A stretch of DNA of 64,000 bases from Flavimobilis rhizosphaerae (lineage in GTDB: Bacteria > Actinomycetota > Actinomycetes > Actinomycetales > Cellulomonadaceae): positions 1-64,000 of the forward strand of contig NZ_JACZDF010000004.1 of the NCBI RefSeq assembly GCF_014852685.1, written 5' to 3'. Position 1 is the first letter of the stretch. Each line of letters begins with the position of its first letter. The notes under the pieces are model-generated. The model was not told where the DNA came from, ran no database searches, and saw nothing but the letters and a program-made list of their open reading frames with translations. Made by a program: the position numbers and the translations under genes. Shown here piece after piece: positions 44,701 to 54,439 of the stretch.

Positions 44701-44718
44701 TCTGAATGTTTATTCCTT
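44701..44718 (-). promoter_or_regulatory. Possible ArgR operator (ARG box) upstream of the amino-acid transporter
   Basis: TCTGAATGTTTATTCCTT agrees with the ARG box consensus TNTGAATWWWWATTCANW at 16 of 18 positions. It starts 17 bp upstream of the binding-protein ATG, where a repressor would block transcription start. Such an A/T-rich island is striking in this GC-rich genome. TATGAT (minus strand, about 44724-44729) may be the -10. The match is by eye. Confidence 0.5.
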
Positions 44719-44840
44719 GAGCATCATACATATGCGCCCAGAGTCTGAGACAACCCAGAGGCCCGCCTGTGAGGCGATCCACACGTGCTAGGGGCCAGTC
44801 TGCGCTCTTGGAGCGTCAGGTGCGCGTCCGGCGACGGCGA

Positions 44841-44889
44841 CGCGCCACAGGCCGGCCCCCGCGACGAGCGAGAACCGGCCTGTGGCGCG
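44841..44889 (-). terminator. Terminator after the acyl-CoA synthetase gene
   Basis: CGCGCCACAGGCCGG (44841-44855) pairs with CCGGCCTGTGGCGCG (44875-44889) across a 19-nt loop. It starts 10 nt beyond the stop of the minus-strand synthetase gene. Confidence 0.8.
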
Positions 44890-44899
44890 CAAGGATCCG

Positions 44900-46702
44900 T
44901 CAGGCGTAGAGCGCGTCGACCTCGCCCGCGAAGTCCGTGAGGACGAGCGCGCGCTTCACCTTGAGGGACGGCGTGAGGTATCCGTTCTTCTCCGTGAAGT
45001 CCGTCGTGAGCACGCGGATCTTCCGGATCGACTCGGCGCGCGACACGGCCTCGTTGGCACGCTCGGCCGCGCGGTGGAGCGCCGCGAGCACCTCGGGGTG
45101 GACGGCGGCCTCCGTGACGGACATCGCGGGCAGGCCACGTGCCGAGAGCCAGCCCGGGAGCATCTCCGGGTCGAGCGTGACGAGCGCCCCGATGAAGGGC
45201 CGCTGGTCGCCGACGACGACGCACTGGCTCACGAGCGGGTGCCCACGGAAGCGGTCCTCGAGGGCCGCCGGAGCGACGTTCTTGCCGCCCGCGGTGACGA
45301 TGATCTCTTTCTTGCGGCCCGTGATGCGCAGGCGGCCCGCGTCGTCGAGCGAGCCGAGGTCGCCCGTGCGGAACCAGCCGTCGACGAACGCCTCGGCGGT
45401 CGCCTCCGGGTTGTCGTGGTACCCGCGGAAGACGTGGTCGCCCTGGACGAGGACCTCACCGTCGGCGGCGATGCGCACGCTCGTCCCCGCGAAGGGCAGG
45501 CCGACCGTGCCTGGAGCGACCGAGCCGGGTCGGTTGACCGCGCTCGGCGCCGTCGTCTCGGTGAGCCCGTAGCCCTCGAGGATCGTCAGGCCGATGCCAC
45601 GGTAGAAATGGGTGAGCCGCTCCCCGAGGGGAGCCCCGCCCGAGATCGCATACGTGCACCGACCGCCGAGTGCCGTGCGGAGGTTCGAGTAGACGAGCCG
45701 GCCCGCGAGGGCGTGCTGTGCCTTGAGGGCGGGGGAGGGGCCGCGCGGGGTGTCCCAGGCGCGCGACGTCTCGATCGCGACCTTGGCCGCCCAGCGGAAG
45801 ATCTTGAGTTTCGCGCCGGCCCCGGCCTTCTGCTCAGCCGAGTTGTAGACCTTCTCGAAGACCCGGGGCACCGCGAGGAGGTACGTCGGGCGGAACGAGC
45901 CGAGGTCCGGCAGGAGGTTCTTGATGTCCGGCGCGTGGCCGAGCACCGAGCCCGACGTCACGGCCATCACCTGGATGTACCGCGCGAAGACGTGCGCGAG
46001 CGGCAGGAAGAGCAGCGTCCTCGCACCCGGAACCGCGCAGATCTCGCCGAGCGACCGCACGCCGTTACGCGCGAGGTGGACGAAGTTGCGGTGCGTGAGC
46101 TCGACGCCCTTGGGGCGGCCGGTCGTGCCCGAGGTGAAGATGATCGTCGCGACCGCGTCGCCGTCGAGGGCCTCGGTGCGCGCCGCGAGCTCACCGTCGG
46201 TGACGTCGACGCCCCCGGCGGTGAGAGCGTCGACCGCGTCGTCGTCGAGCACGAGGACGTGCTCGACCGACGGAGCCTCCGAGCGCGCCTCCTCGACGAG
46301 GGCCGCGTGCGCCGCCGTCTCGACGACGACGGCGCGGACGCCCGCGTTCGCGAGGATCCACCGGACCTGCTCGACCGAGCTCGTCTCGTAGACGGGCACC
46401 GGGACGAGCCCGGCCTGCCAGGCGGCGAAGTCGAGCAGCGTCCACTCGTAGCGGGTGCGCGACATGATCGCGACGCGTTCGCCCTGGGCGAGGCCGAGCG
46501 CGAGGAATCCCTTGGCGACCGCCATGACCTGGTCGCTGAACGCACGGGCCGTCACCGGACGCCACGTGCCGGCGACGTGCGACTTCACCTCGATGAGCGT
46601 GCCGGCACCGGCCTCCGCGACACGCTTCGCGAGCAGGTCGGCGATCGAGGCGTCGCGCGGGACGTCGTTGAGGTCGGGGGAGACCGACTCTGCGAGAGTC
46701 AT
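44900..46702 (-). CDS. Long-chain fatty-acid-CoA ligase (AMP-forming)
   Basis: 600 residues. The AMP-binding signature is IIFTSGTTGRPKGVELTHRN. Further motifs are ILEGYGLTETTAP (A5), WFRTGDLGSLDDAGRLRITG (A7/A8 hinge), and the C-terminal catalytic Lys region SLKVKRALVL. It activates fatty acids with ATP and CoA and is FadD15-like in length. Starts 2 nt after the valS stop on the same strand, so it is probably expressed from the valS promoter. No membrane segment. Confidence 0.92.
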   Translation of the reverse strand: MTLAESVSPDLNDVPRDASIADLLAKRVAEAGAGTLIEVKSHVAGTWRPVTARAFSDQVMAVAKGFLALGLAQGERVAIMSRTRYEWTLLDFAAWQAGLVPVPVYETSSVEQVRWILANAGVRAVVVETAAHAALVEEARSEAPSVEHVLVLDDDAVDALTAGGVDVTDGELAARTEALDGDAVATIIFTSGTTGRPKGVELTHRNFVHLARNGVRSLGEICAVPGARTLLFLPLAHVFARYIQVMAVTSGSVLGHAPDIKNLLPDLGSFRPTYLLAVPRVFEKVYNSAEQKAGAGAKLKIFRWAAKVAIETSRAWDTPRGPSPALKAQHALAGRLVYSNLRTALGGRCTYAISGGAPLGERLTHFYRGIGLTILEGYGLTETTAPSAVNRPGSVAPGTVGLPFAGTSVRIAADGEVLVQGDHVFRGYHDNPEATAEAFVDGWFRTGDLGSLDDAGRLRITGRKKEIIVTAGGKNVAPAALEDRFRGHPLVSQCVVVGDQRPFIGALVTLDPEMLPGWLSARGLPAMSVTEAAVHPEVLAALHRAAERANEAVSRAESIRKIRVLTTDFTEKNGYLTPSLKVKRALVLTDFAGEVDALYA

Positions 46703-46704
46703 CG

Positions 46705-49422
46705 TCAGGCCTTCGGCTTCCGCGCCTCGGGCTCGCCGAGCTCGGAGCGCACGACGACGATGCCGCCCTGGACGTCGACCGAACCCTCGCCCTCGGACGC
46801 CTCACGGATCGTGAGCTCACCCGTGACGCGACCCGCGCCGCGGATGTCACCGATGGCCTGCTCGACCGCAGCGAGCGACGCTGCTGGCACGGCGACCTCC
46901 GCGAGGAGGATCGGCGTGCGCATCGAGACCTTGGCCTCCGACTTGATCTTGCGGAGCGCGGCGAGCGCGTTGCCCGCAGCCGTGAGCTCGTCGAGACGCG
47001 CCTCGGTGCCTGCGGCCGCGCGCAGCGGCGCAGCGACGGGCCACGGTGCCGTGTGAACCGAGCCGTCACGCCACCACGACCACACCTCCTCCGTCGCGAA
47101 CGGCAGGACCGGCGCGAAGAGGCGGAGCATCGTGTCGAGCGCGAGCGCGAGCGCGGTGCGCGCCGAGAGCGTCTCCGCGGAGACCTCCGCGTCGCCACCG
47201 CCGTACGCGCGGTCCTTGACGAGCTCGAGGTAGTCGTCGCAGAACGTCCAGAAGAACGTCTCGGAGAGCTCGAGGGCCCGCGTGTGGTCGTACGCCGCGA
47301 GAGCCTCCGTTGCCGCGTCGACGACGTCCGCGAGACCCGCGAGCATCGCGCGGTCGAGCGGCACCGTGACAGCCGCCGGGTCGAGACGGATCTCGCCCTC
47401 GCCCGCGAACGACAGCGCGAACTTCGACGCGTTGAGGATCTTGATCGCGAGGCGACGGCCGATCTTCATCTGACCGACCTCGAAGGCCGCGTCCGTGCCG
47501 AGGCGCGCCGAGGCCGCCCAGTAGCGCACCGCGTCCGAGCCGTGCTCCTCGAGCAGGCCCATCGGCGTGACGACGTTGCCCTTCGACTTCGACATCTTCT
47601 TGCGGTCCGGGTCGAGGATCCAGCCCGAGATCGCGGCGTCCGACCACGGCAGCGAGCCGTGCTCGAGGTGCGAGCGCACGACCGTCGAGAAGAGCCACGT
47701 GCGGATGATGTCCTGGCCCTGCGGGCGAAGGTTCATCGGGAACACCCGCGCGAAGAGGTCGGGGTCGGAGAGCCAGCCGCCCGCGATCTGCGGGGTGAGG
47801 GAGCTCGTCGCCCACGTGTCCATGATGTCGGGGTCGCCGACGAACCCACCGGCCTGCCCGCGCTGCTCGGCCGTGTAGCCGGCCGGGACGTCGGAGGACG
47901 GGTCGATCGGCAGCGACGCCTCGTCGGGGACGATCGGGGAGTCCCACACGGGCTGCCCCTCGGCGTCGACCGGGTACCACACCGGGATCGGCACGCCGAA
48001 GAAGCGCTGGCGCGAGATGAGCCAGTCGCCGTTGAGGCCGCCGACCCAGTTCTCGTAGCGCACGCGCATGAAGTCGGGGTGGAAGCCGAGCTCGGAGCCG
48101 CGCGCGAGGAGCTGTGCGTTGAGCTCGGCGTCGCGGCCGCCGTTGCGGATGTACCACTGGCGGCTCGTGACGATCTCGAGGGGCTTGTCGCCCTTCTCGA
48201 AGAAGTTCGTCTTGCGCTGCGTCGCGACGGGCTCGCCGTCGAGGTCGCCCGACGCCCGCAGGGCGTCGACGACGGCCGTACGTGCCGAGAACGTCGTCTT
48301 GCCCGCCATCTCCGCGAACATCGCGACGCCCGCCTCCGACGTGATCCACTCCGGGGTCTCGCGCGTGAGGCGGCCGTCCCGGTTGAGGACCGAGCGCGTC
48401 GGCAGCTGGAGCTCGCGCCACCACTGGACGTCCGTGAGGTCGCCGAAGGTGCAGCACATCGCGATGCCCGCGCCCTTGTCGGGCTCGGCGGCCGGGTGTG
48501 CGAGGACGGGCACCTCGACGCCGAAGAGCGGGGACGTCACCGTCGTGCCGAAGAGGTGCTGGTAGCGCTCGTCGTCGGGGTGCGCGATGAGCGCGACGCA
48601 CGCGGGGAGGAGCTCGGGTCGCGTCGTCTCGATCTGCACCGGGGTGCCGTCGGGCGCGTGGAAGCTCACCTTGTGGAAGTGGCCCGGATAGTCGCGAGCC
48701 TCGAGCTCGGCCTGCGCGACGGCCGTCTGGAACGTCACGTCCCACAGGCCCGGGGCCTCGGCCGTGTACGCCTCGCCGCGGGCGAGGTTGCGAAGGAAAG
48801 CCGTCTGGGCGACGGCCTGCGCGTCCTGGCCGATCGTCTGGTACGTGCGCGTCCAGTCGACGGAGAGCCCCAGGTGGCGCCACAGCGCCTCGAACTGCTT
48901 CTCGTCCTCCGCCGTGAGCCGCTCGCACAGCTCGACGAAGTTCTTGCGGCTGATCGGCTGCTGGTCGGCAGCCTTGACGCTCTTGCCCTCGGCGCCCTGC
49001 AGCGGCGGCTCGTAGCCCTCGACGTACGGCAGCGACGGGTCGCAGCGCACGCCGTAGTAGTTCTGCACGCGACGCTCGGTCGGCAGGCCGTTGTCGTCCC
49101 AGCCCATCGGGTAGAAGACGCGCTTGCCGCGCATCCGCTGGAACCGCGCGACGACGTCGGTGTGCGTGTACGAGAAGACGTGCCCGACGTGGAGCGAGCC
49201 CGAGACCGTCGGCGGGGGCGTGTCGATCGAGTAGACGTCGGCGCGCTCGGCCGTGCGGTCGAACGCGTACGTCCCCTCGGCCGTCCAGCGGGCGTCGAAG
49301 CGGTCCTCGAGACCGTCGAGGCTCACCTTGTCCGGTACCTCGCGCACGACGGCGGAGATGACGCCGTCGGCGTTCGCGGTCGTGGCGGAGGGGGTCGGCT
49401 CAAGAGGTGAGGGTGCACTCAT
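46705..49422 (-). CDS. valS: Valyl-tRNA synthetase
   Basis: 905 residues from ATG at 49422 ([15 protein letters not shown]). The class I HIGH motif is [25 protein letters not shown] is [13 protein letters not shown], and the editing domain includes [29 protein letters not shown] and the anticodon-binding domain ([15 protein letters not shown]) follow. The C-terminal coiled coil is short (ends [10 protein letters not shown]), as in the shorter ValS lineage found in Actinobacteria. It diverges from the F420 oxidoreductase gene. No T-box signature is seen upstream. Confidence 0.96.
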   Translation of the reverse strand: MSAPSPLEPTPSATTANADGVISAVVREVPDKVSLDGLEDRFDARWTAEGTYAFDRTAERADVYSIDTPPPTVSGSLHVGHVFSYTHTDVVARFQRMRGKRVFYPMGWDDNGLPTERRVQNYYGVRCDPSLPYVEGYEPPLQGAEGKSVKAADQQPISRKNFVELCERLTAEDEKQFEALWRHLGLSVDWTRTYQTIGQDAQAVAQTAFLRNLARGEAYTAEAPGLWDVTFQTAVAQAELEARDYPGHFHKVSFHAPDGTPVQIETTRPELLPACVALIAHPDDERYQHLFGTTVTSPLFGVEVPVLAHPAAEPDKGAGIAMCCTFGDLTDVQWWRELQLPTRSVLNRDGRLTRETPEWITSEAGVAMFAEMAGKTTFSARTAVVDALRASGDLDGEPVATQRKTNFFEKGDKPLEIVTSRQWYIRNGGRDAELNAQLLARGSELGFHPDFMRVRYENWVGGLNGDWLISRQRFFGVPIPVWYPVDAEGQPVWDSPIVPDEASLPIDPSSDVPAGYTAEQRGQAGGFVGDPDIMDTWATSSLTPQIAGGWLSDPDLFARVFPMNLRPQGQDIIRTWLFSTVVRSHLEHGSLPWSDAAISGWILDPDRKKMSKSKGNVVTPMGLLEEHGSDAVRYWAASARLGTDAAFEVGQMKIGRRLAIKILNASKFALSFAGEGEIRLDPAAVTVPLDRAMLAGLADVVDAATEALAAYDHTRALELSETFFWTFCDDYLELVKDRAYGGGDAEVSAETLSARTALALALDTMLRLFAPVLPFATEEVWSWWRDGSVHTAPWPVAAPLRAAAGTEARLDELTAAGNALAALRKIKSEAKVSMRTPILLAEVAVPAASLAAVEQAIGDIRGAGRVTGELTIREASEGEGSVDVQGGIVVVRSELGEPEARKPKA

Positions 49423-49503
49423 GGTCACCGATTCTCCCAGATCTCCGAGGTGCCGCGCACACACGTCCGGCACGGACGGCCGGACCCGTCCTAGGCTGGG
49501 CGC

Positions 49504-50502
49504 ATGGACCTCACGATCGGCTACGCCGCGATGCTCGAGCAGTTCCACCCGACCGAGGTCGTGGCCCTGTCGGCCTACGCCGAGGAGCACGGATTCTCGG
49601 GCGTCATGGCGGCCGACCACTTCCAGCCGTGGGTGCCCCAGCAGGGGCAGAGCGCGTTCGTGTGGAACGTCCTCGCCGCGCTCGGCGAGCGGACGAAGGG
49701 CGACATCGGCCCCGGCGTCACGGCGCCGACCTTCCGCTGGCACCCCGCGATGGTCGCCCAGGCGAGCGCGACGCTCGCCGCGATGTACCCGGGCCGGCAC
49801 TGGCTCGGGCTCGGCTCGGGGGAGGCCCTCAACGAGCACATCGTCGGGCAGTACTGGCCCGAGGCCCCCGAGCGCATCAACCGCCTCTTCGAAGCCATCG
49901 AGATCATCAAGAAGCTCTTCAGCGCCTCGCTCGCCGGCAAGGACACCAAGCACTCGGGGCAGTTCTACAAGCTCGAGTCGACGCGCCTGTGGACGATGCC
50001 CGAGGTCGCCCCCGAGATCCTCGTCGCCACGGCCGGCCCCGTCACCGCGAAGCGCGCCGGCCGCCACGCCGACGGCCTCATCACCGTCGGCGCGCCCCTC
50101 GAGAAGATCTCGATGCTCTTCGGCAAGTTCGACGACGGCGTCCGCGAGTCCGGTCGCGACCCCGAGTCGCTGCCCAAGGTCCTCCAGATCCACCTCTCGT
50201 GGGCGCCCACGGACGAGGAAGCCATGGCGAACGCCCTCACCGAGTGGCCCAACGGCGGCATGAAGTTCCCCAAGGCCGACATCCGCTCGCCGTTCGAGCT
50301 CGAGCAGATCGCCAAGCTCGTCCGCCCCGAGGACTTCGAGGGACGCATGGTCATCTCCGCGGACCCCGACGTCCACCGCGCCAACATCCAGAAGTACGTC
50401 GACCTCGGCTTCGACCGCATCTACCTCCACAACGTCGGGCGCAACCAGCGCGAGTGGATCGACGTCTTCGCGCGCGACGTCCTGCCCAAGCTCTCCCGGT
50501 GA
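49504..50502 (+). CDS. F420-dependent oxidoreductase, LLM class, G6PDH-like family
   Basis: 332 residues with the luciferase-like TIM barrel: [53 protein letters not shown] and [14 protein letters not shown]. The HFQPW and GQSAFVW pattern is that of the F420-dependent glucose-6-phosphate-dehydrogenase-like group (TIGR03557 type). It uses reduced or oxidised deazaflavin F420 in the cytosol; the substrate is unknown. Its stop overlaps the GTG of cofE (GTGA), tying the enzyme to F420 tail synthesis. Confidence 0.88.
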   Translation: MDLTIGYAAMLEQFHPTEVVALSAYAEEHGFSGVMAADHFQPWVPQQGQSAFVWNVLAALGERTKGDIGPGVTAPTFRWHPAMVAQASATLAAMYPGRHWLGLGSGEALNEHIVGQYWPEAPERINRLFEAIEIIKKLFSASLAGKDTKHSGQFYKLESTRLWTMPEVAPEILVATAGPVTAKRAGRHADGLITVGAPLEKISMLFGKFDDGVRESGRDPESLPKVLQIHLSWAPTDEEAMANALTEWPNGGMKFPKADIRSPFELEQIAKLVRPEDFEGRMVISADPDVHRANIQKYVDLGFDRIYLHNVGRNQREWIDVFARDVLPKLSR

Positions 50503-51275
50503 CAGAGTTCTCCGTCACCGCGCCCGACGGGATCGGGGAGGTCCGCCCGGGCGACGACCTCGCGGCGCTCGTCGCCCATGCGTGCCCGGACCTCACCGAC
50601 GGCGACGTCGTCGTCGTCGCGAGCAAGATCGTGTCGAAGTCCGAGGGGCGCGTCGTCCCGGCCGACGACCGCGAGGCCGCGATCACCGCGGAGACGGTGC
50701 GCGTCGTCGCGACGCGTGAACGGCCGGGCGTGCCGCCGCTGCGGATCGTCGAGAACCGGCTCGGGCTTGTCATGGCGGCCGCGGGCGTCGACGCGTCGAA
50801 CACCCCCGAGGGCACCGTGCTCCTGCTGCCCGTCGACCCGGACGACTCGGCGCGCCGGCTCCGCGCGGGCCTCCGGGAGCGGCTCGGGGTCAGGGTCGGC
50901 GTCGTCGTCACGGACACCGCCGGACGCGTGTGGCGCGACGGGCTCGTCGACCTTGCGATCGGCGCGGCGGGACTCCGCGTCGTCGAGGACGAGCGCGGCC
51001 GGCGCGACTCGGCCGGCCGCGAGCTCGGCATGACGGTGCGCGCCGTCGCCGACGAGATCGCGGCGGCCGCCGACCTCGTCAAGGGCAAGGTGACGGGCAG
51101 GCCCGTCGCCGTCGTCCGCGGGCTCGGCCATCTCACGACCGACGACGACGGACCCGGCGCGAAGATCCTGCCTCGGCTCGGCGAGGTCGATCTCTTCAGC
51201 GAGGGCACCGCCGAGGCCTACGCGCGCGGGCTCGCCGACGGGCGAGGAGAGCTGCGCGCGGGGACCCGCCGCTAG
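50499..51275 (+). CDS. cofE: Coenzyme F420-0:L-glutamate ligase
   Basis: 258 residues from GTG ([20 protein letters not shown]). CofE/F420_ligase features are [58 protein letters not shown] and [20 protein letters not shown]. It adds gamma-linked glutamates to F420-0 using GTP. The C-terminal nitroreductase-like domain of mycobacterial FbiB is absent. No cofD/fbiA, cofC or fbiC lies in the window. Overlaps the F420-dependent oxidoreductase gene. Confidence 0.93.
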   Translation: MTEFSVTAPDGIGEVRPGDDLAALVAHACPDLTDGDVVVVASKIVSKSEGRVVPADDREAAITAETVRVVATRERPGVPPLRIVENRLGLVMAAAGVDASNTPEGTVLLLPVDPDDSARRLRAGLRERLGVRVGVVVTDTAGRVWRDGLVDLAIGAAGLRVVEDERGRRDSAGRELGMTVRAVADEIAAAADLVKGKVTGRPVAVVRGLGHLTTDDDGPGAKILPRLGEVDLFSEGTAEAYARGLADGRGELRAGTRR

Positions 51276-51375
51276 CACGGGCCGGCGCCCGGCGCTCGGT
51301 GTGCCGAGCCGGAGGCGCGAGGGGCCGCGCGTCGGGCTGGTGCGCGAGAACCGCCGTCGGGCCGAACGCGCACGC

Positions 51376-51411
51376 GTCGGGGCGGGGACGCGACCGCGTC
51401 CCCGCCCCGAC
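51376..51411. terminator. Terminator between cofE and the chitinase gene
   Basis: GTCGGGGCGGGGACGCG (51376-51392) pairs with CGCGTCCCCGCCCCGAC (51395-51411). It sits between two convergent genes and could serve both. An imperfect tandem duplication (CAGGAGGTGCC...AGCAGGCG) follows at about 51413-51461 and includes the chitinase stop region. Confidence 0.85.
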
Positions 51412-51452
51412 CCAGGAGGTGCCCGCTCAGCAGGCGAGCCAGGAGGTGCCTG

Positions 51453-54110
51453 CTAGCAGGCGCCGACGAGCTGCCACGCGCCCCACGGGCTCGAGGCGTC
51501 GGGCGCAGCACCCTGCGTCCAGTAGCGGGCGGAGAAGACGTTGCCCTTGTAGGTGGCCTTCTGGCCGCCCGTGTAGACGGTCGCCGCGGAGTACTCGGCG
51601 ACGCCGGCGCACGAGCCCGTGCCACCGTTGCCGTTGCCGCCACCGTTGCCGTCTCCACCACCGTTGTCGCCGCCGTGACCGGCGCCTCCCGTGGGCTCGA
51701 CCACCGTCGCGCCGCGCGGGAAGTCGTACGTCGTCGCGTACTTCTCCGAGCCGATCGTCACGATGACGTTGGAGAACGCCGAGGTCGGCATCGACCACTT
51801 CAGCTGGTTGGTGATCGAGCCACCGGCGGGGATGCCGCCGAGCGGGACCGCGAACTCAGCGGTGTGGTAGTTGCCCTTGAGGCCGCCGACGTTGTTGCCC
51901 GTGTGCCCCTCCTTCGTCACCGTCGTCCGCATGCCGCTCCAGTCGGACATGCCGCCGGGGTTCGACGTCGAGTACTGGAACGAGATCGTCGCGCCCGCCG
52001 GGATGTCCGTCTTCGAGTTGTTCGTGAAGACGACCTTCGGGCTGATCGGGTAGTTGTTGTCGCCGAGCGCGAACTCGGTGTACTTGATCGACAGGTCGAT
52101 GGCCTTCGTCGGCATCGGTCGGTCCGCCTCGGCCTTCGTCGACGAGTACGTGCCTGCCGTCGAGAAGGTCTTGTGCATCGCGTCGACCATCGTCTGGCCC
52201 ATCTCGTACTGGCCCTTGGCCTTGTTGAAGCCGTAGTCGCCGGCGAACTCCCAGATCATGATGCCGCCGAGGCCGGTGTTCTTGACGTAGTCGGCCTTGG
52301 CCTGGACGGCCTGGACCGTGTCGCCCGAGATGTAGGTCTTCGTCGTCGGGTTCCACCACCACTCGTTCTTCGACACGTCGTCGAAGTGGTGGCTGAACTC
52401 GCCCTTGAGCGTGTCGGTCACGCCGTACGCCTCGGCGTAGTCACCGACGCGACCCTCGGCGAGGTTGAGCGCGTGCCAGATCGGGTTGGCGCCGGCAGGC
52501 ACCTCGCCGCCCATGGGGTCGGAGTCGTGCCAGAGGTTCGCGACGCCGACGGCGCCCTGACCGCACTTGCCCGACGTCCCGGGTGCGCACGTGTATCCGG
52601 CCGGGGCCGGGGCGCGGCCGCCGTCGCCGTAGTTGCCGCCCTGGACGTTGTCCCAGCCGCGCGTGTAGAAACCGACGCCGAGGTTGATACGACCGCCCTG
52701 CGTGCCGGAGCGGAAGTACTTCGCCGCCCAGTCACCGTTGAGGTAGCCGATGCCGTTGTAGGCGCCGTAGATGTTGCCCGCGAGGAGCTCGGGGTCCTTG
52801 CCGTTGTCGAACAGCGGGTTGTTGCCGCCGACATACTCGTTCCACGCGCCGTGGAGGTCGTACGACATGAGGTTGACGTAGTCGAGGTACTGGGTGACCT
52901 GGTACATCTCCATGCCGCGCAGGAGCCAGCCCGAGGAGGGGGCCGCGACCGTGAGCATGTAGTACTGGCCGTCCTCGGCAGCAGCCTTGTCGAGCTTCTC
53001 GCGCAGCGTCTTGAGGAGCGCCTCGTAGCCCTTGAAGAGCGTGCCGCGGTTCTTGTCGGCGATCCAGAAGTCGTCGGGGTTGCCGGCCTGGTTGTTCGAC
53101 GTCGGGTACTCGTAGTCGATGTCGAGGCCGTCGAAGCCGTACTCACGGATGAAGCGGACCGCGGAGTCGGCGAACTTGTCGATGTTCGCCTGCGACTTCG
53201 TCATCTCGTAGAAGCCGCCCGACGCGACGCGCTTGCCGTTCTCGTCGTGGTAGCCGCCGGACTCCGTCCAGCCGCCGACGGCGGGGATGATCTTCACGCC
53301 GGGGTTGGCCTTCTTGTACTTCTGGAGCAGGTTGAAGTGGCCGGTGTAGGGGAGCGACGGGTCCATCTCGGCGCCGGGGACGCCGGGCCACGTGCGATCG
53401 GTCGCCTCGTTGCCGGGACGGTCCTGGTACGCGGAGACCTCGTTGTTCTTGTCGATGTGCGCGAACGCGTAGTTGATGTGGGAGATCTTGTCCCACGGGA
53501 TGTTGTTCGCGAGGTACGTCGGCGTGCCGTTCTGGCCGGTGCGCCAGCTCGTGAAGTAGCCGATGATGCGACGGTCGAGGCCGTTGGGGAGCTTCTCGAC
53601 GCCGTCGGTGTCGTAGACGTCGCAGTACGGGGTCTTGACGCCCGGCGTGCGGTACATGCCGTCGGGGCGGCAGGCCTCGTCACCCTCGACGGGCGGGGCC
53701 GTCGTCGGCGGGTCGGTCGGCTCCGTCGTCGTCGGCGGGTCCGTGGGCTCGGCCGTGGTGGGCGGGTCCGTGGGCTCGGTCGTCGTCGGCGGGTCGGTCG
53801 GCTCCGTCGTCGTGGGTGGGTCCGTCGGCTCGGTGCCGCAGGTCCCGGTCGACTCCCAGGCGCCCCACTGGCTTGCGCCGGGAGTCTCGCCGAGCGTCCA
53901 CCACTTGGCGCGGTAGTTGGTGCCGCCGTACGAGACGGTCTGGCCGCCCGTGTACGTCGTGGCACTCGACCACGGCGTCAGGCAGGCGGAAGGAGCAGCA
54001 GCGGCGGACAGCGTCAGCGCGGGGACAGCGAGCAGGGACGCGACGAGCGCTCCCGTCGCGGCCGCGGCCGCGGCGACGGCTCGCTTGCGGCGGGCTGGCA
54101 GGAGGTGCAT
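51453..54110 (-). CDS. Secreted multidomain GH18 chitinase
   Basis: 885 residues. Signal peptide about 1-38 (AVAAAAAATGALVASLLAV). An N-terminal CBM5/12 chitin-binding domain lies at about 43-92 (TTYTGGQTVSYGGTNYRAKW). A Pro/Thr linker follows, made of five PTDPPTT units. The GH18 barrel has the catalytic motif DGLDIDYE (327-334, acid Glu334), plus SHINYAFAHID and GGIMIWEFAGDYG. A beta-rich C-terminal module (KYTEFALGDNNYPISPKVVF) follows, then a His/Gly linker and a second CBM5/12 (TVYTGGQKATYKGNVFSARY). It hydrolyses extracellular chitin. GGAGG precedes the ATG. The two similar CBMs flank the enzyme on both sides. Confidence 0.93.
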   Translation of the reverse strand: MHLLPARRKRAVAAAAAATGALVASLLAVPALTLSAAAAPSACLTPWSSATTYTGGQTVSYGGTNYRAKWWTLGETPGASQWGAWESTGTCGTEPTDPPTTTEPTDPPTTTEPTDPPTTAEPTDPPTTTEPTDPPTTAPPVEGDEACRPDGMYRTPGVKTPYCDVYDTDGVEKLPNGLDRRIIGYFTSWRTGQNGTPTYLANNIPWDKISHINYAFAHIDKNNEVSAYQDRPGNEATDRTWPGVPGAEMDPSLPYTGHFNLLQKYKKANPGVKIIPAVGGWTESGGYHDENGKRVASGGFYEMTKSQANIDKFADSAVRFIREYGFDGLDIDYEYPTSNNQAGNPDDFWIADKNRGTLFKGYEALLKTLREKLDKAAAEDGQYYMLTVAAPSSGWLLRGMEMYQVTQYLDYVNLMSYDLHGAWNEYVGGNNPLFDNGKDPELLAGNIYGAYNGIGYLNGDWAAKYFRSGTQGGRINLGVGFYTRGWDNVQGGNYGDGGRAPAPAGYTCAPGTSGKCGQGAVGVANLWHDSDPMGGEVPAGANPIWHALNLAEGRVGDYAEAYGVTDTLKGEFSHHFDDVSKNEWWWNPTTKTYISGDTVQAVQAKADYVKNTGLGGIMIWEFAGDYGFNKAKGQYEMGQTMVDAMHKTFSTAGTYSSTKAEADRPMPTKAIDLSIKYTEFALGDNNYPISPKVVFTNNSKTDIPAGATISFQYSTSNPGGMSDWSGMRTTVTKEGHTGNNVGGLKGNYHTAEFAVPLGGIPAGGSITNQLKWSMPTSAFSNVIVTIGSEKYATTYDFPRGATVVEPTGGAGHGGDNGGGDGNGGGNGNGGTGSCAGVAEYSAATVYTGGQKATYKGNVFSARYWTQGAAPDASSPWGAWQLVGAC
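53697..53831 (-). repeat. In-frame 27-bp repeats coding the Pro/Thr linker
   Basis: Five tandem units encode PTDPPTT(T/A)(E/P) between the first chitin-binding domain and the GH18 barrel. DNA units differ mainly at third positions and in the T/A codon. Such linkers vary in copy number between strains. Confidence 0.85.
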
Positions 54111-54262
54111 GAGAGGGCCTCGCAGGGGGACGGGGAGCCAGGCCCGGGACGCGCGTCCGGCACCACGGCTCCGTGATGGCTCCGACCGTAGTGACGTGGA
54201 GCACGTCGTGTGATGCGGTAGATCCCTACTCCTGCAGCGTCTGCGCAGGTGGGGAGTGCGCG

Positions 54263-54278
54263 TTCCACGTACGTGGAA
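54263..54278. promoter_or_regulatory. Perfect 16-bp palindrome between chitinase and galactanase genes
   Basis: TTCCACGTACGTGGAA lies in the 329-bp divergent region, 153 bp from the chitinase start and 162 bp from the GH53 start. Even spacing and perfect symmetry suit a LacI-family or similar dimeric regulator; a LacI-type gene lies downstream of GH53. It is not a DasR-type site. Another pair, GTAGATCCCTAC-like, is near 54220-54235. No clear promoter hexamers were identified. Confidence 0.5.
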
Positions 54279-54439
54279 GGCCGATGTGGAGGATCGGCGT
54301 GTCCGTCGCGCGGATGGCGACACCGGACCACGACCGTGCCAGACTGGGAGCGTGCACGGGGAGGCATCCTCCCCCGAGACGACTCCCCGTGCCACGAGCG
54401 CGAGCACCCGCGCCGCGACGGAGCGACGGAAGGACGAGA

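Noticed and set aside
47053-49410. Very long plus-strand open frame opposite valS
   Set aside because: It is the antisense shadow of valS. Its Arg/Val/Glu-rich composition comes from the high-GC codons of the real gene, and no family motif is present.
49423-50430. Upstream extension of valS by about 336 codons
   Set aside because: This stretch is antisense to the F420-dependent oxidoreductase gene; ValS similarity begins after the ATG at 49422.
53697-53831. Tandem repeats considered as CRISPR or a minisatellite regulator
   Set aside because: They are contiguous 27-bp units in frame with the chitinase and encode a Pro/Thr linker; there are no spacers.
51675-54176. Long plus-strand open frame opposite the chitinase
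   Set aside because: Antisense shadow; the minus strand has a signal peptide, GH18 motif and two chitin-binding domains.
54111-54439. DasR-type operator for the chitinase
   Set aside because: No ACTGGTCTAGACCAGT-like site. The symmetrical TTCCACGTACGTGGAA is a different motif.
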